A stretch of 62,780 nucleotides of DNA from an uncultured Muribaculaceae bacterium (GTDB lineage Bacteria > Bacteroidota > Bacteroidia > Bacteroidales > Muribaculaceae), in NCBI GenBank assembly GCA_949742535.1, contig CATJQX010000118.1:1-62780 (forward strand), written 5' to 3'. The position numbers were made by a program, and so were the translations under genes. The notes beneath the pieces are model-generated. The model had not been told where the DNA came from, ran no database searches, and saw only the letters and a program-made list of their open reading frames with translations. Below, in pieces: positions 52,305 through 61,504 of this stretch (position 1 is its first letter; every line of letters begins with the position of its first letter).

Positions 52305-55289
52305 TTACCGCACTGCCACTTTCACAGTCACGCTACCGGCACGCACCAGATATATACCCGGTGAGACAGGCACCGATGCCTCACCTGCTGTGGCACGGAC
52401 TGCGGCCACACTGCGGCCGTCGGCTGAATAGATGCTGATATTCTCTCCAAGTGCACCTGTCACTTTGATACAGCCGTCGGAGCCGGAAATTGAAACTACT
52501 GATTGCGAGAACAATTTGTCAACACCGGAAAGGTTCAGAAGAACTCCGTTTGACAGACGCGACTCACCCTTGTCATAGACAACGGTTACATGGTATGTGC
52601 ACTCCTTGCCGGAGGGAGCGTCGGTATCGGTGAACACACACTCACGCAGAGGCTCGGCATTAAGTCTCACACCGTCGCGGTACACATTGTAACCTTCCAC
52701 TTCCAGATCAGCGTAAAGATCTGCCGGTATATAGGTTATATCGTCAATAAAGAGCGCGAACTGGTCGGGCGACGTGCAACGCACTGCGAAATACCTGGCG
52801 CCTTCCGGAAGAGAGGCGGAATATTGTGTCCATTCATACGGGATGCCGTCGAATGCCTCCACGAGCTTGAAATCCTCCGGATAAAGGCTTCCGGTGGAAT
52901 AGAGTATCTCGAACGACTCATGCGCATAGCTTGCCGACGATCCGCGGCGGCGTGCCCACAGCGACACTTCCTGCGCGTCGCCGCACAGTGCGGGGGAAAT
53001 CAGCCAGTCGTCGTTATTGTCGCCGGCGCAGCATACCGATGCCAGATACCTGTGTCCACCGTCGCGCGACACGAAGTTGGGATCATCTGCAAAATTGCTG
53101 TTGTCGATCAGTATGTATGCGAACGGATCGCCGCCGTGAGGCATATTGTCGATACCAATACCGTATGTTCCGCGCCCGTCGCGGTCCACGAGCGTCCAAT
53201 TCCCGAGATCGCTGATGGTGAAGGGATCATAATCCTCGAAATCCTCGGTGACAGGTTCGGGTTCGGCAGTACCGAGGTCTATAGCGCTCCATGTGAGCAC
53301 CACCCCTGCTGCACTCTCCTCACCTGCGAGATCGGCAACGGCAGGATAAGACAATTTCGATACGAGGGTCTGAACGGAAGCCGTGCGGTTATCTGCCATG
53401 TTCTGATCGGCGTCAAATTCTATCTCGGCATGGTAGTTGGTGAAATCCCCGAAAAATACGGTGGGTGTCTGTGTGAATTCCACCGTTCCCCTTGCGAAAG
53501 CCTCCAGACGCGGTCCGGCGACAGCCTCCACCCTTTCGCCATCGCGATATAGCACCACACTGTAACCTTCAGCCGGTTCCATTCCGGCGTTGCGGAGTGA
53601 CACTCCTATTGTGGTGGCCTCCCCTACAGTCATTTTGCCGGGTACAGATACCGACACCGCAGTGAGGTCATGCAGCACACCTTCCTCCACATTTATATTG
53701 TCAAGCAGGATGTGAGCCGCGCGGTCACCCTTTGTCTGATAGCTGAAAAGGATCTGTACGGTTTTTCCGGTCATACCACGCAAATCAATGTTTGCCTGGC
53801 TCCATCCGTTCCCTTCGGCTATCGGGAAAACACACTCTACAGGTGCGCAGTCGCAGATGGGAATCACGCTTACCGACAGCTCATCGTCAGTCGGGAGTGA
53901 ATAATAATAGAATGACAGCCACGGATTTTCACCTGTCACCGATATTTTTTCAGAAAGGAGGGTAAAACTGTCTCCGGGCAGCGTGGGCGCGAATTCGGCA
54001 TATCCACCATCTCCGTCCTGTGGACCGGGGTCGATACCCGTCAGCTGCCACTGGCCTCCCGTGCCCTGCGGAATCACCAGATGCCATACTGCAGAAGCCA
54101 TCATTCCGGAAAACGACTCCCGGAAAGGCATTGCTGTCGGGGTTCCCACTATGATACTGCCAGTGCGCACACCTTTGTAATATGGCAGAGCGCCTGCTTT
54201 GGACTGGGCAGTGACATAATACAATGCCTGCAGCTGCCCGCTGTTCTCGGCAATGGCACGGAATGTTATGGTCCGTTCGGTTATCCCCTCCATTATAGGT
54301 AATCCGTAGGGGTTGTATACGTTGTAGGTAAGCTCGTCGGTATTCAACGGATACCCCTGGCAGTCTACCTCGGGGGCGTTCCATCGCAAAGTGACCATTC
54401 CGGGATCAATACCTTCAAAGATGGTAATGGCTGTGGGAGCGCCCGGTATGTTGACACCTACAAAAGTGGAGACATCGGCAGGGAGCCCCGTCCCGTCGTT
54501 GTTGTAACCCGACACAGTGTATGTATGCTCACCCTCGGTCACATTGTCGTCAACATACACCATACGGGTTCCTATTGCGGGAGCGTCAAAACGTTTTATC
54601 TCCACCCCGTCGCGTTGTATGGACACATAATCCAGAGCCTTGAGTTGCGCACCGCACAGGTCAACTTCGGGCGTGACAAAAGAAACTGTCGCTTTCAATG
54701 CGCCGGAATTGTCTGCCACGGCCGTCAATTCCGTGGGAGCGCCGGGAGAACTTGCGGAAACTCCCGCGGCGAGCACTATGTCGTCAAGAAAAAGAGTGGC
54801 GCAGTCGCGGTCGCTGCACCCATGGAAACCTATATAATATATGCCGGTTGCATTCACTGTGATATCAGCCGTGACTGTGCGGAATGCCTTATCGGCCACA
54901 TCAAACTGTTCCACCACAGTCACAGTCATGCCTTCCACCGAAGGTTCGGTTCCAAGACACACTTCCAGGCGCTCCGGGTAGGAAGGCAACGCACATGCTG
55001 TGGTAAACGACAACGGATATTTCTTGCCGGCCTCAAGCTGCAGAGGGGGTGTTATCAGCCAGTCATCCATCGCCTTGGCGCTGTTAAACTCCACTCTCGC
55101 ATGGAGTTCGCTGTCTACGAGCCATGTATTACCGTCCATATTCGCATCGATCACCGTAAAACGGTCCAAAGCGCCGGCGCGGTCCGAAAAGTCCTCAATG
55201 AAAGGAGGAGCTGTCGCTTCAGGGGCTGCAAACGCGGGGAACAGTGATAGCGCGAATGCCACTCCGGATAAAAGTCTCTTTATATCCAT
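52305..55289 (-). CDS. Large secreted protein with choice-of-anchor J-like and fibronectin-III-like modules and T9SS-type C-terminus
   Basis: APPFIEDFSDRAGALDRFTVIDANMDGNTW...DDWLITPPLQLEAGKKYPLSF; repeat FEDYDPFTISDLGNWTLVDRDGRGTYG...DDWLISPALCG; C-term ENISIYSADGRSVAAVRA...VSPGIYLVRAGSVTVKVAVR. Confidence 0.85.
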   Translation of the reverse strand: MDIKRLLSGVAFALSLFPAFAAPEATAPPFIEDFSDRAGALDRFTVIDANMDGNTWLVDSELHARVEFNSAKAMDDWLITPPLQLEAGKKYPLSFTTACALPSYPERLEVCLGTEPSVEGMTVTVVEQFDVADKAFRTVTADITVNATGIYYIGFHGCSDRDCATLFLDDIVLAAGVSASSPGAPTELTAVADNSGALKATVSFVTPEVDLCGAQLKALDYVSIQRDGVEIKRFDAPAIGTRMVYVDDNVTEGEHTYTVSGYNNDGTGLPADVSTFVGVNIPGAPTAITIFEGIDPGMVTLRWNAPEVDCQGYPLNTDELTYNVYNPYGLPIMEGITERTITFRAIAENSGQLQALYYVTAQSKAGALPYYKGVRTGSIIVGTPTAMPFRESFSGMMASAVWHLVIPQGTGGQWQLTGIDPGPQDGDGGYAEFAPTLPGDSFTLLSEKISVTGENPWLSFYYYSLPTDDELSVSVIPICDCAPVECVFPIAEGNGWSQANIDLRGMTGKTVQILFSYQTKGDRAAHILLDNINVEEGVLHDLTAVSVSVPGKMTVGEATTIGVSLRNAGMEPAEGYSVVLYRDGERVEAVAGPRLEAFARGTVEFTQTPTVFFGDFTNYHAEIEFDADQNMADNRTASVQTLVSKLSYPAVADLAGEESAAGVVLTWSAIDLGTAEPEPVTEDFEDYDPFTISDLGNWTLVDRDGRGTYGIGIDNMPHGGDPFAYILIDNSNFADDPNFVSRDGGHRYLASVCCAGDNNDDWLISPALCGDAQEVSLWARRRGSSASYAHESFEILYSTGSLYPEDFKLVEAFDGIPYEWTQYSASLPEGARYFAVRCTSPDQFALFIDDITYIPADLYADLEVEGYNVYRDGVRLNAEPLRECVFTDTDAPSGKECTYHVTVVYDKGESRLSNGVLLNLSGVDKLFSQSVVSISGSDGCIKVTGALGENISIYSADGRSVAAVRATAGEASVPVSPGIYLVRAGSVTVKVAVR

Positions 55290-55465
55290 TGTAAGAATTA
55301 TGTATAATATATTTATAACCAATATCTATGCACATTGTCATAGCAAAGATACGTATTCCCTCCGACAAGTAGAGGGAAAGCCGCAAAAATATTTGCAATT
55401 CCAATGATAAAGATGTAACTTTGGTGCAAAGATCCTCCCTCAGACAAGGAATAATACCGAAAAAT

Positions 55466-55924
55466 ATGGATACACAAGAAAGCCGTAATCTTATTGATGC
55501 GGTGAAAATAATAACCCTTCCCAGAATACACGATCCCCGTGGCAACCTCACTTTTGTTGAAAGCGGCTCCCAGATACCATTCAACCTCAGCCGGGCATAC
55601 TGGATCTATGATGTGCCGGCCGGAGCCGAACGAGGCGGACACTCCCACCACGAGATGTCGCAACTTCTTGTTGCTGTCGGAGGCAGCTTCAATGTAAACG
55701 TATGCGACGGAGAAAATTGGCGCACATTCACTCTCAACCGACCCTATGAGGGGCTGTTTATTCCGCCTGGCATCTGGCGTACCATAGACAATTTCTCTTC
55801 CGGGGCAGTATGCCTGTCATTGGTCTCCACTGCTTATGAAGAGGCTGACTATATCAGGGATTTCGAAGAGTTCAAAAAGATCTGCAAAAAAAAGTCGAAT
55901 GACACATCTCCACAAAAAGTATGA
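55466..55924 (+). CDS. FdtA/QdtA-type sugar 3,4-ketoisomerase (WxcM-like cupin)
   Basis: DPRGNLTFVESGSQIPFNLSRAYWIYDVPAGAERGGHSHHEMSQLLVAVGGSFNV. Confidence 0.9.
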   Translation: MDTQESRNLIDAVKIITLPRIHDPRGNLTFVESGSQIPFNLSRAYWIYDVPAGAERGGHSHHEMSQLLVAVGGSFNVNVCDGENWRTFTLNRPYEGLFIPPGIWRTIDNFSSGAVCLSLVSTAYEEADYIRDFEEFKKICKKKSNDTSPQKV

Positions 55925-57047
55925 ATTTCTGAATCTCGGCACTGTAGATGCCCCTTATCTCCCGGAAATAGAAGAGGCTGTGCTGAGAGTATTGCGTAGC
56001 GGACGTTATATTGGCGGTCCGGAAGTGGAAAGATTGGAAAGCCGCCTGTCTGCGCTCTGCGGAACCACACATGCCATAGGTGTCAGCAATGGCCTTGATG
56101 CCCTGCGCCTTATACTGAAAGCATATGTAGCCACCGGATATATGTCTCCCGGCGACGAAGTCATTGTTGTTGCAAACACCTTCATAGCCTCCGTGCTGGC
56201 CATTGTGGATGCAGGGCTCACGCCTGTGCTTATAGATCCGGATCCCGCTACGAGCAATCTCGACACATCGCTGATAGAAGCGGCCATCACCCCGCGCACA
56301 AAAGCCATAATGCCGGTGCATCTCTATGGCCGTGTATGCTGGGACGAGACACTGCGCACAATCGCTGCAGAGCGCGGCATAAAAATCATCGAGGACAACG
56401 CCCAGGCCATCGGAGCCACATCGCATCTTGAGGGACTGCGCGGAAGCCACACCACCGGCGCGCTCGGCGATGCGGCGGCCTTCAGTTTTTATCCTACGAA
56501 AAATATAGGGGCGATAGGAGACGCCGGAGCAATCACTACTTCTGACGCCACCCTCGCCACGGCCGTGCGGGCACTCGCCAATTACGGTAGCGACCGCCGC
56601 TACCATAACATCTACTGCGGATGCAATTGCCGCCTCGATCCGGTTCAGGCTGCCATCCTAAATGTAAAGCTCGACCATCTTGCCGACGAGACCGCCCGCC
56701 GCAGAAAAATAGCGGGGATATACGGCACCCGCATCCACAACACCAAAATCCGGCTACCGTTTGACGGGAAAGAAGCATGTGTATGGCATCAGTATGTGGT
56801 GCATGTGGACGAACGCGACAGATTTACCTCACACCTTGACAGCAACGGAGTTGGGTGGGATATACATTACGCCACTCCCCCACATATGCAGCCATGCTTC
56901 ACCGGCGAAGGTGCCAGACGCATTAAAATACCGTTCCCACTTCAGGTAACCGAGAAACTGGCATCGGAATGTGTCAGCCTCCCGATTTCGGCATGCACAT
57001 CCGAAACCGATGCGAAAGAGATTTCTGACATCATAAATGCGTTTTAG
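55899..57047 (+). CDS. DegT/DnrJ/EryC1/StrS-family sugar aminotransferase (FdtB-like)
   Basis: GRYIGGPEVERLESRLSALCGTTHAIGVSNGLDALRLIL; EDNAQAIGA; FSFYPTKNIGAIGDAGAI; overlaps preceding gene by 26 nt. Confidence 0.93.
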   Translation: MTHLHKKYEFLNLGTVDAPYLPEIEEAVLRVLRSGRYIGGPEVERLESRLSALCGTTHAIGVSNGLDALRLILKAYVATGYMSPGDEVIVVANTFIASVLAIVDAGLTPVLIDPDPATSNLDTSLIEAAITPRTKAIMPVHLYGRVCWDETLRTIAAERGIKIIEDNAQAIGATSHLEGLRGSHTTGALGDAAAFSFYPTKNIGAIGDAGAITTSDATLATAVRALANYGSDRRYHNIYCGCNCRLDPVQAAILNVKLDHLADETARRRKIAGIYGTRIHNTKIRLPFDGKEACVWHQYVVHVDERDRFTSHLDSNGVGWDIHYATPPHMQPCFTGEGARRIKIPFPLQVTEKLASECVSLPISACTSETDAKEISDIINAF

Positions 57048-57100
57048 CGTTTTTTAACGATCATAAAGCTATTAAAACCCTTAATATAGGTGGCATCTGT

Positions 57101-57131
57101 TTTGCAAAAACACAAAAAACGTGTAACTTTG
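57101..57131 (+). promoter_or_regulatory. sigma-ABfr-type promoter without a downstream ORF
   Basis: TTTG-N19-TAACTTTG exact consensus. Confidence 0.85.
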
Positions 57132-57136
57132 CAGTG

Positions 57137-57446
57137 AAATTCCAGGTGCAATTTATTTTAGGTTCACAACTGTTTTAGGATCGAGCTGGATTCAGCAAAG
57201 CTCCTCAAAGGTAAAAACCGCTGACAAAACGGTAAACCGGCAAGGTTGCGAAAGAAATAATACCGGCAACGCTGCATCATCGTGAGATGCCCGCAACGGG
57301 GTCTGCATTAAGGAATTTAGATGAATGTAAGTAAGATATAATCTCTACACGTAAATTCCGATTAAAACAGGAATTTTTAGAATCACAAATCTTGCCTTTT
57401 GGCTTTAATCCATAGTTACCTGTGAAGGAAACAATGGATTTTTTTT
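57137..57446 (+). ncRNA. Candidate ~310-nt structured small RNA (unidentified)
   Basis: Bounded by consensus promoter and intrinsic terminator; internal hairpins (GAGCT...AGCTC; GCATC-ATCGTGA-GATGC; CCCG-CAA-CGGG; GGAATTTA...TAAATTCC); no credible ORF. Confidence 0.7.
57407..57446 (+). terminator. Intrinsic terminator of candidate RNA
   Basis: AATCCATaGTT...AACaATGGATT followed by T6-ATTTTT. Confidence 0.85.
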
Positions 57447-57702
57447 ATTTTTATGCGATAGGGCGAACCAAAACCACAGTTAAAGAGTTGAAATAATATA
57501 CAACTATTATTTACCGCTCTAATTACTCCGCTATGAATGACTCTTTATTAAACACCCGCCTTGTAAAAATGGCCAGATTGGAACGGAATGTTCTGATGCT
57601 CACAATGTTTACAGTTCCTTTCGTGTTACCATTGATCTTCTGACAGCGCCGTATGTATTGCGCTGTATGGAAAGCGACACCAAATTCAGATACACATATA
57701 TC

Positions 57703-57742
57703 AAGGCGCCGTACCACACACAGGTACAGCGCCTTTTGCCCT
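57703..57742 (+). terminator. Terminator-like hairpin upstream of glutaminase-like gene
   Basis: AAGGCGCcGTACC-N7-GGTACaGCGCCTTTTGCCCTTTT. Confidence 0.6.
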
Positions 57743-57885
57743 TTTACAACATGAAAATCCTGCAGGGACACGCATACATTGCCATCCTAAACCAATCGCC
57801 CCAATTTTATGTTTATCTATTGTGTCATTCAAAGGATATGATACAACATACATAACACAGACATACTTAAAACTAAAGAATATAT

Positions 57886-58815
57886 ATGGAACGTAAAATT
57901 TCGTTAAGCGATCTCAGAAAAGCGGTAGACGAAGCCTATGAGCTTGTGAAATCCATAAAAGAGGGTGAAATAGACCCCCGTAATGCAGAAGCCCGCGAAA
58001 ACCAGACGGGTATCAGCGTGGTGCTGGCCGACGGTACGACAATAAACAAAGGGGACACCGACGTGAAAGTGCCTATGGGATCGATCGTAAGAGTTCCTCT
58101 GGCATCGGTAATGTTCTCCCAGAACTCACGCGACGAGCTTATTAAAAAATCCGGCCAGTGCCCATGCCATAAAATGCCTCACAAACCCGCCCACCTTCCT
58201 GTAAGCGCGCATACTATCCGCGCATTCTCGGCAATGGAGCCTACCGGAGACCCCGAATCCAAATGGAACATCTACGAGAACCGCATGATAGACCTTATGG
58301 GAACATCCCCTGAACTGAACATCCCGGTCTATAACGCACTGAAAAAACAGGTGGAGGATGACGATACCGTAAACCGCCTCGCCGAAGACGGATATTATCT
58401 GTATGACGACGCCGTAATGGCCGTTGACCTCGCCACAAAGGCGGAAGCAATGGGTGCATCAACCGCCCAGCTTGCAATGATGGGCGCCACCATTGCCGCC
58501 GACGGCATGAACCCCGCTACGAAAAAGACTGTGTTCGACGGTGAAATCGCCAAATATATCGTGGCACTCATGGCCGCCAAAGGACCGCATAAAATGAACG
58601 GCCCGTGGCTCGTTTCCACAGGACTGCCCGCCAAAGCCGGCTTCGGAGGCACAATACTCGGAGTTTATCCCGGCGTGATGGCCGTGTCTGCATACGGAGC
58701 GGAGCTGAACCCCGCCGGCGTAAGCATAAAGGCAGCACGCGCCATAAAACACATCATGGAGAAACTTGACATGAGCGTCTTCAGCTCCGCGAGAGTTTCC
58801 ATAGTAAAAGACTGA
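57886..58815 (+). CDS. Divergent glutaminase-fold protein
   Basis: C-terminal half matches glutaminase landmarks (GYYLYDDAVMAVDLATKAEAMGASTAQLAMMGATIAADGMNPATKKTVF; GLPAKAGFGGTILGVYPGVMAVSAYGAELNPAGVS); catalytic region aberrant. Confidence 0.75.
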   Translation: MERKISLSDLRKAVDEAYELVKSIKEGEIDPRNAEARENQTGISVVLADGTTINKGDTDVKVPMGSIVRVPLASVMFSQNSRDELIKKSGQCPCHKMPHKPAHLPVSAHTIRAFSAMEPTGDPESKWNIYENRMIDLMGTSPELNIPVYNALKKQVEDDDTVNRLAEDGYYLYDDAVMAVDLATKAEAMGASTAQLAMMGATIAADGMNPATKKTVFDGEIAKYIVALMAAKGPHKMNGPWLVSTGLPAKAGFGGTILGVYPGVMAVSAYGAELNPAGVSIKAARAIKHIMEKLDMSVFSSARVSIVKD

Positions 58816-58835
58816 CAGGACAAGCCTGTAAAATG

Positions 58836-58870
58836 AAATCGCCCGGACCTTCAACGGCTCGGGCGATTTT
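58836..58870. terminator. Bidirectional terminator
   Basis: AAATCGCCCG...CGGGCGATTTT. Confidence 0.75.
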
Positions 58871-58898
58871 GGATTTTCAGTAGTCAGCAGGAGGGGTA

Positions 58899-59258
58899 TC
58901 AGTCCTTCTTGATTACGCGACGCTCCTTGATACGGGCTTTCTTGCCTGTAAGGTTGCGGAGATAGTAGAGTTTCGCGCGACGTACTTTACCGTACTTGTT
59001 AACCACGATAGAGTCGATAAACGGAGACTCGATGGGGAAGATACGCTCTACACCGATGTTGTCGCTCATCTTGCGCACGGTGAAACGTTTCTTTGCACCC
59101 TCGCCGTTGATGCGGATTACAACACCGCGATACTGCTGGATACGCTCTTTGTTACCCTCTTTGATGCGGTAAGCCACAGTGATGGTATCGCCGGGACCGA
59201 ACTCGGGGAACTGCTTGCCGGTAGCGAAAGCCTCTTCGGCAACTTTGATTAAATCCAT
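58899..59258 (-). CDS. rplS: 50S ribosomal protein L19
   Basis: [29 protein letters not shown]...[34 protein letters not shown]. Confidence 0.98.
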   Translation of the reverse strand: MDLIKVAEEAFATGKQFPEFGPGDTITVAYRIKEGNKERIQQYRGVVIRINGEGAKKRFTVRKMSDNIGVERIFPIESPFIDSIVVNKYGKVRRAKLYYLRNLTGKKARIKERRVIKKD

Positions 59259-59580
59259 GATAAATTATAGCTAAAATTTAACAATAATCGCAATATACGC
59301 GGGCAGCCTTGTCCCGCCAGAGATTACGAAATCGGCTGCAAAGGTACAGATTTTTACTTATTTTTCAAAGCACCTGACAGCCATTTTTATCTTAAACGGG
59401 AGAAAACTGCAGTAAAAACCGCCGGCAGCAACAAAAAGACAAAAGTTTTAGTAACTTTGTACCCCGATGCCGGGCTTTGAAAACGCCCGGCACAAAGAAA
59501 AACAACCAATATAAAACATAACTTAATAAGACATAACCAACGCAGCGACCGCTGCGCCCTTTACATTACAACTGACAGAC

Positions 59581-61479
59581 ATGAGAAAATGGCGTGTGGA
59601 AGATAGCGCTGAGCTATACAACATCAACGGCTGGGGCCGGCAGTATTTTTCCATCAATGAAAAAGGGAACGTGACGGTGACGCCACGCCCTGGTCTCGCG
59701 CCGGTGGACCTGCGCGAGGTGCTCGACGAACTGCAGGTGAAAGACATCACCGCACCGGTGCTGCTGCGTTTCCCCGACATACTCGACAACCGTGTGGAAA
59801 AAATATCAAACTGTTTCCATCAGGCAGCCGAGCAATATGGCTATAAAGCGAAAAATTTCATCGTCTACCCCATCAAGGTAAACCAGATGCGCCCGGTGGT
59901 GGAGGAGATCGTAAGTCACGGCAAAAAATTCAACATCGGCCTGGAGGCCGGCTCGAAACCTGAACTGCATGCCGTACTCGCAACCAATATCGACGAGAAC
60001 GCCCTCATAATCTGCAACGGATACAAAGACGAGAACTATGTGGAACTCGCACTCCTCGCCCACAAGATGGGGCGCCGCATCATAGTAGTGGTAGAGAAAC
60101 TCAACGAGCTAAAGACCATCTACAACGTAGCCAAACGCCTCAACATCACCCCCGCCATAGGCATACGCATCAAACTCGCCAACTCCGGTGCCGGTAAATG
60201 GGAAGAATCGGGAGGCGACTCCTCGAAATTCGGCCTCAACTCATCGGAGCTGCTTGAAGCGATCGACTACCTGCAGAAACAGGGGATGACCGACTGGCTT
60301 AAACTCATCCATTTCCATATCGGAAGCCAGATCACCAAGATACGCCGCATCAAGAACGCGCTCCGCGAAGCCATGCAGTTCTACGTGCAGCTATCAAAAC
60401 TCGGTTTCGGCATCGACTTCGTCGATATAGGAGGAGGCCTCGGAGTGGACTACGACGGCACACGTTCAAGCGCAAGCGAAAGCTCCATGAACTACTCTAT
60501 CCAGGAGTATGCCAACGATGCCATATACTCCATCGTAGACGCATGCGAGAAAAACGGACTTCCGCAGCCCAACATAGTCACCGAGAGCGGCCGCTCCCTC
60601 ACCGCCCACCATTCAGTGCTCATATGCGAGGTGCTTGAGACTACACAGCTCCCCACATGGCGCGACGACGAGGAGCTGCAGGGCGACGAACACGAACTGG
60701 TGAAAGAACTGTATGAGATCTGGGACAAACTTGACCAGCAGAGAATTTTCGAAAGCTGGCACGACGCCCTGCAGATACGCGAGGAAGTGCTCGACATGTT
60801 CTCCCTCGGAATCATCGACCTGCGCAACCGCGCGTTGGCCGAGAAACTGTTCTGGGAGATAGCACGCGAGGTAGGCCAGCTCGGAGCACAGATGAAACAC
60901 CCGCCGGAGGAGCTGCGTAAGATCTCCAAGATGCTACCCGACAAATATTTCTGCAATTTCTCGCTGTTCCAGTCCCTGCCAGACTCATGGGCGGTCGACC
61001 AGGTGTTCCCGGTAATACCCGTGTCGCGCCTTGACGAGCGTCCCACCCGCACCGCCACACTCCAGGACATGACCTGCGACAGTGACGGCAAAATAAGCAC
61101 TTTCATCTCACAGCAAGGCACAGCAGGCTCGCTACCCGTGCATCCCCTCCGCCCCGGAGAGCCATATTATATAGGAGTTTTTCTGGTAGGAGCCTATCAG
61201 GAGATACTCGGAGACATGCACAACCTTTTCGGCGACACCAACGCAGTGCATATATCCTGCTACAAGGACCATTACGAGATCGACCGCATTATTGACGGCG
61301 AGACCGTAGCGGAAGTGCTCGACTATGTGCAGTACAACCCCAAGAAACTCGTGCGCAACGTGGAGACCTGGGTGACCAAAGCGATGAAAGACGGCCGCAT
61401 AACCCCTGAGGAGGGACGCGAATTCCTCTCCAATTACCGATCCGGCCTCTACGGCTACACCTATCTGGAAAAAACCTGA
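59581..61479 (+). CDS. speA: Biosynthetic arginine decarboxylase
   Basis: FIVYPIKVNQMRPVVEEI, GLEAGSKPELHAVLA, FHIGSQI, DIGGGLGVDYDGT. Confidence 0.97.
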   Translation: MRKWRVEDSAELYNINGWGRQYFSINEKGNVTVTPRPGLAPVDLREVLDELQVKDITAPVLLRFPDILDNRVEKISNCFHQAAEQYGYKAKNFIVYPIKVNQMRPVVEEIVSHGKKFNIGLEAGSKPELHAVLATNIDENALIICNGYKDENYVELALLAHKMGRRIIVVVEKLNELKTIYNVAKRLNITPAIGIRIKLANSGAGKWEESGGDSSKFGLNSSELLEAIDYLQKQGMTDWLKLIHFHIGSQITKIRRIKNALREAMQFYVQLSKLGFGIDFVDIGGGLGVDYDGTRSSASESSMNYSIQEYANDAIYSIVDACEKNGLPQPNIVTESGRSLTAHHSVLICEVLETTQLPTWRDDEELQGDEHELVKELYEIWDKLDQQRIFESWHDALQIREEVLDMFSLGIIDLRNRALAEKLFWEIAREVGQLGAQMKHPPEELRKISKMLPDKYFCNFSLFQSLPDSWAVDQVFPVIPVSRLDERPTRTATLQDMTCDSDGKISTFISQQGTAGSLPVHPLRPGEPYYIGVFLVGAYQEILGDMHNLFGDTNAVHISCYKDHYEIDRIIDGETVAEVLDYVQYNPKKLVRNVETWVTKAMKDGRITPEEGREFLSNYRSGLYGYTYLEKT

Positions 61480-61504
61480 CCGACACCGCCAAACACCATA
61501 GCCA

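Noticed and set aside
57523-57771. 82-aa minus-strand ORF and overlapping plus-strand ORF (57658-57855)
   Set aside because: No signal, motif or convincing start context; they overlap the hairpins at 57643-57738, so treated as non-coding leader, though a decayed gene cannot be excluded.
59541-59556. CGCAGC-GACC-GCTGCG hairpin in the speA leader
   Set aside because: Small 6-bp hairpin with no additional structure; too little to claim regulation.
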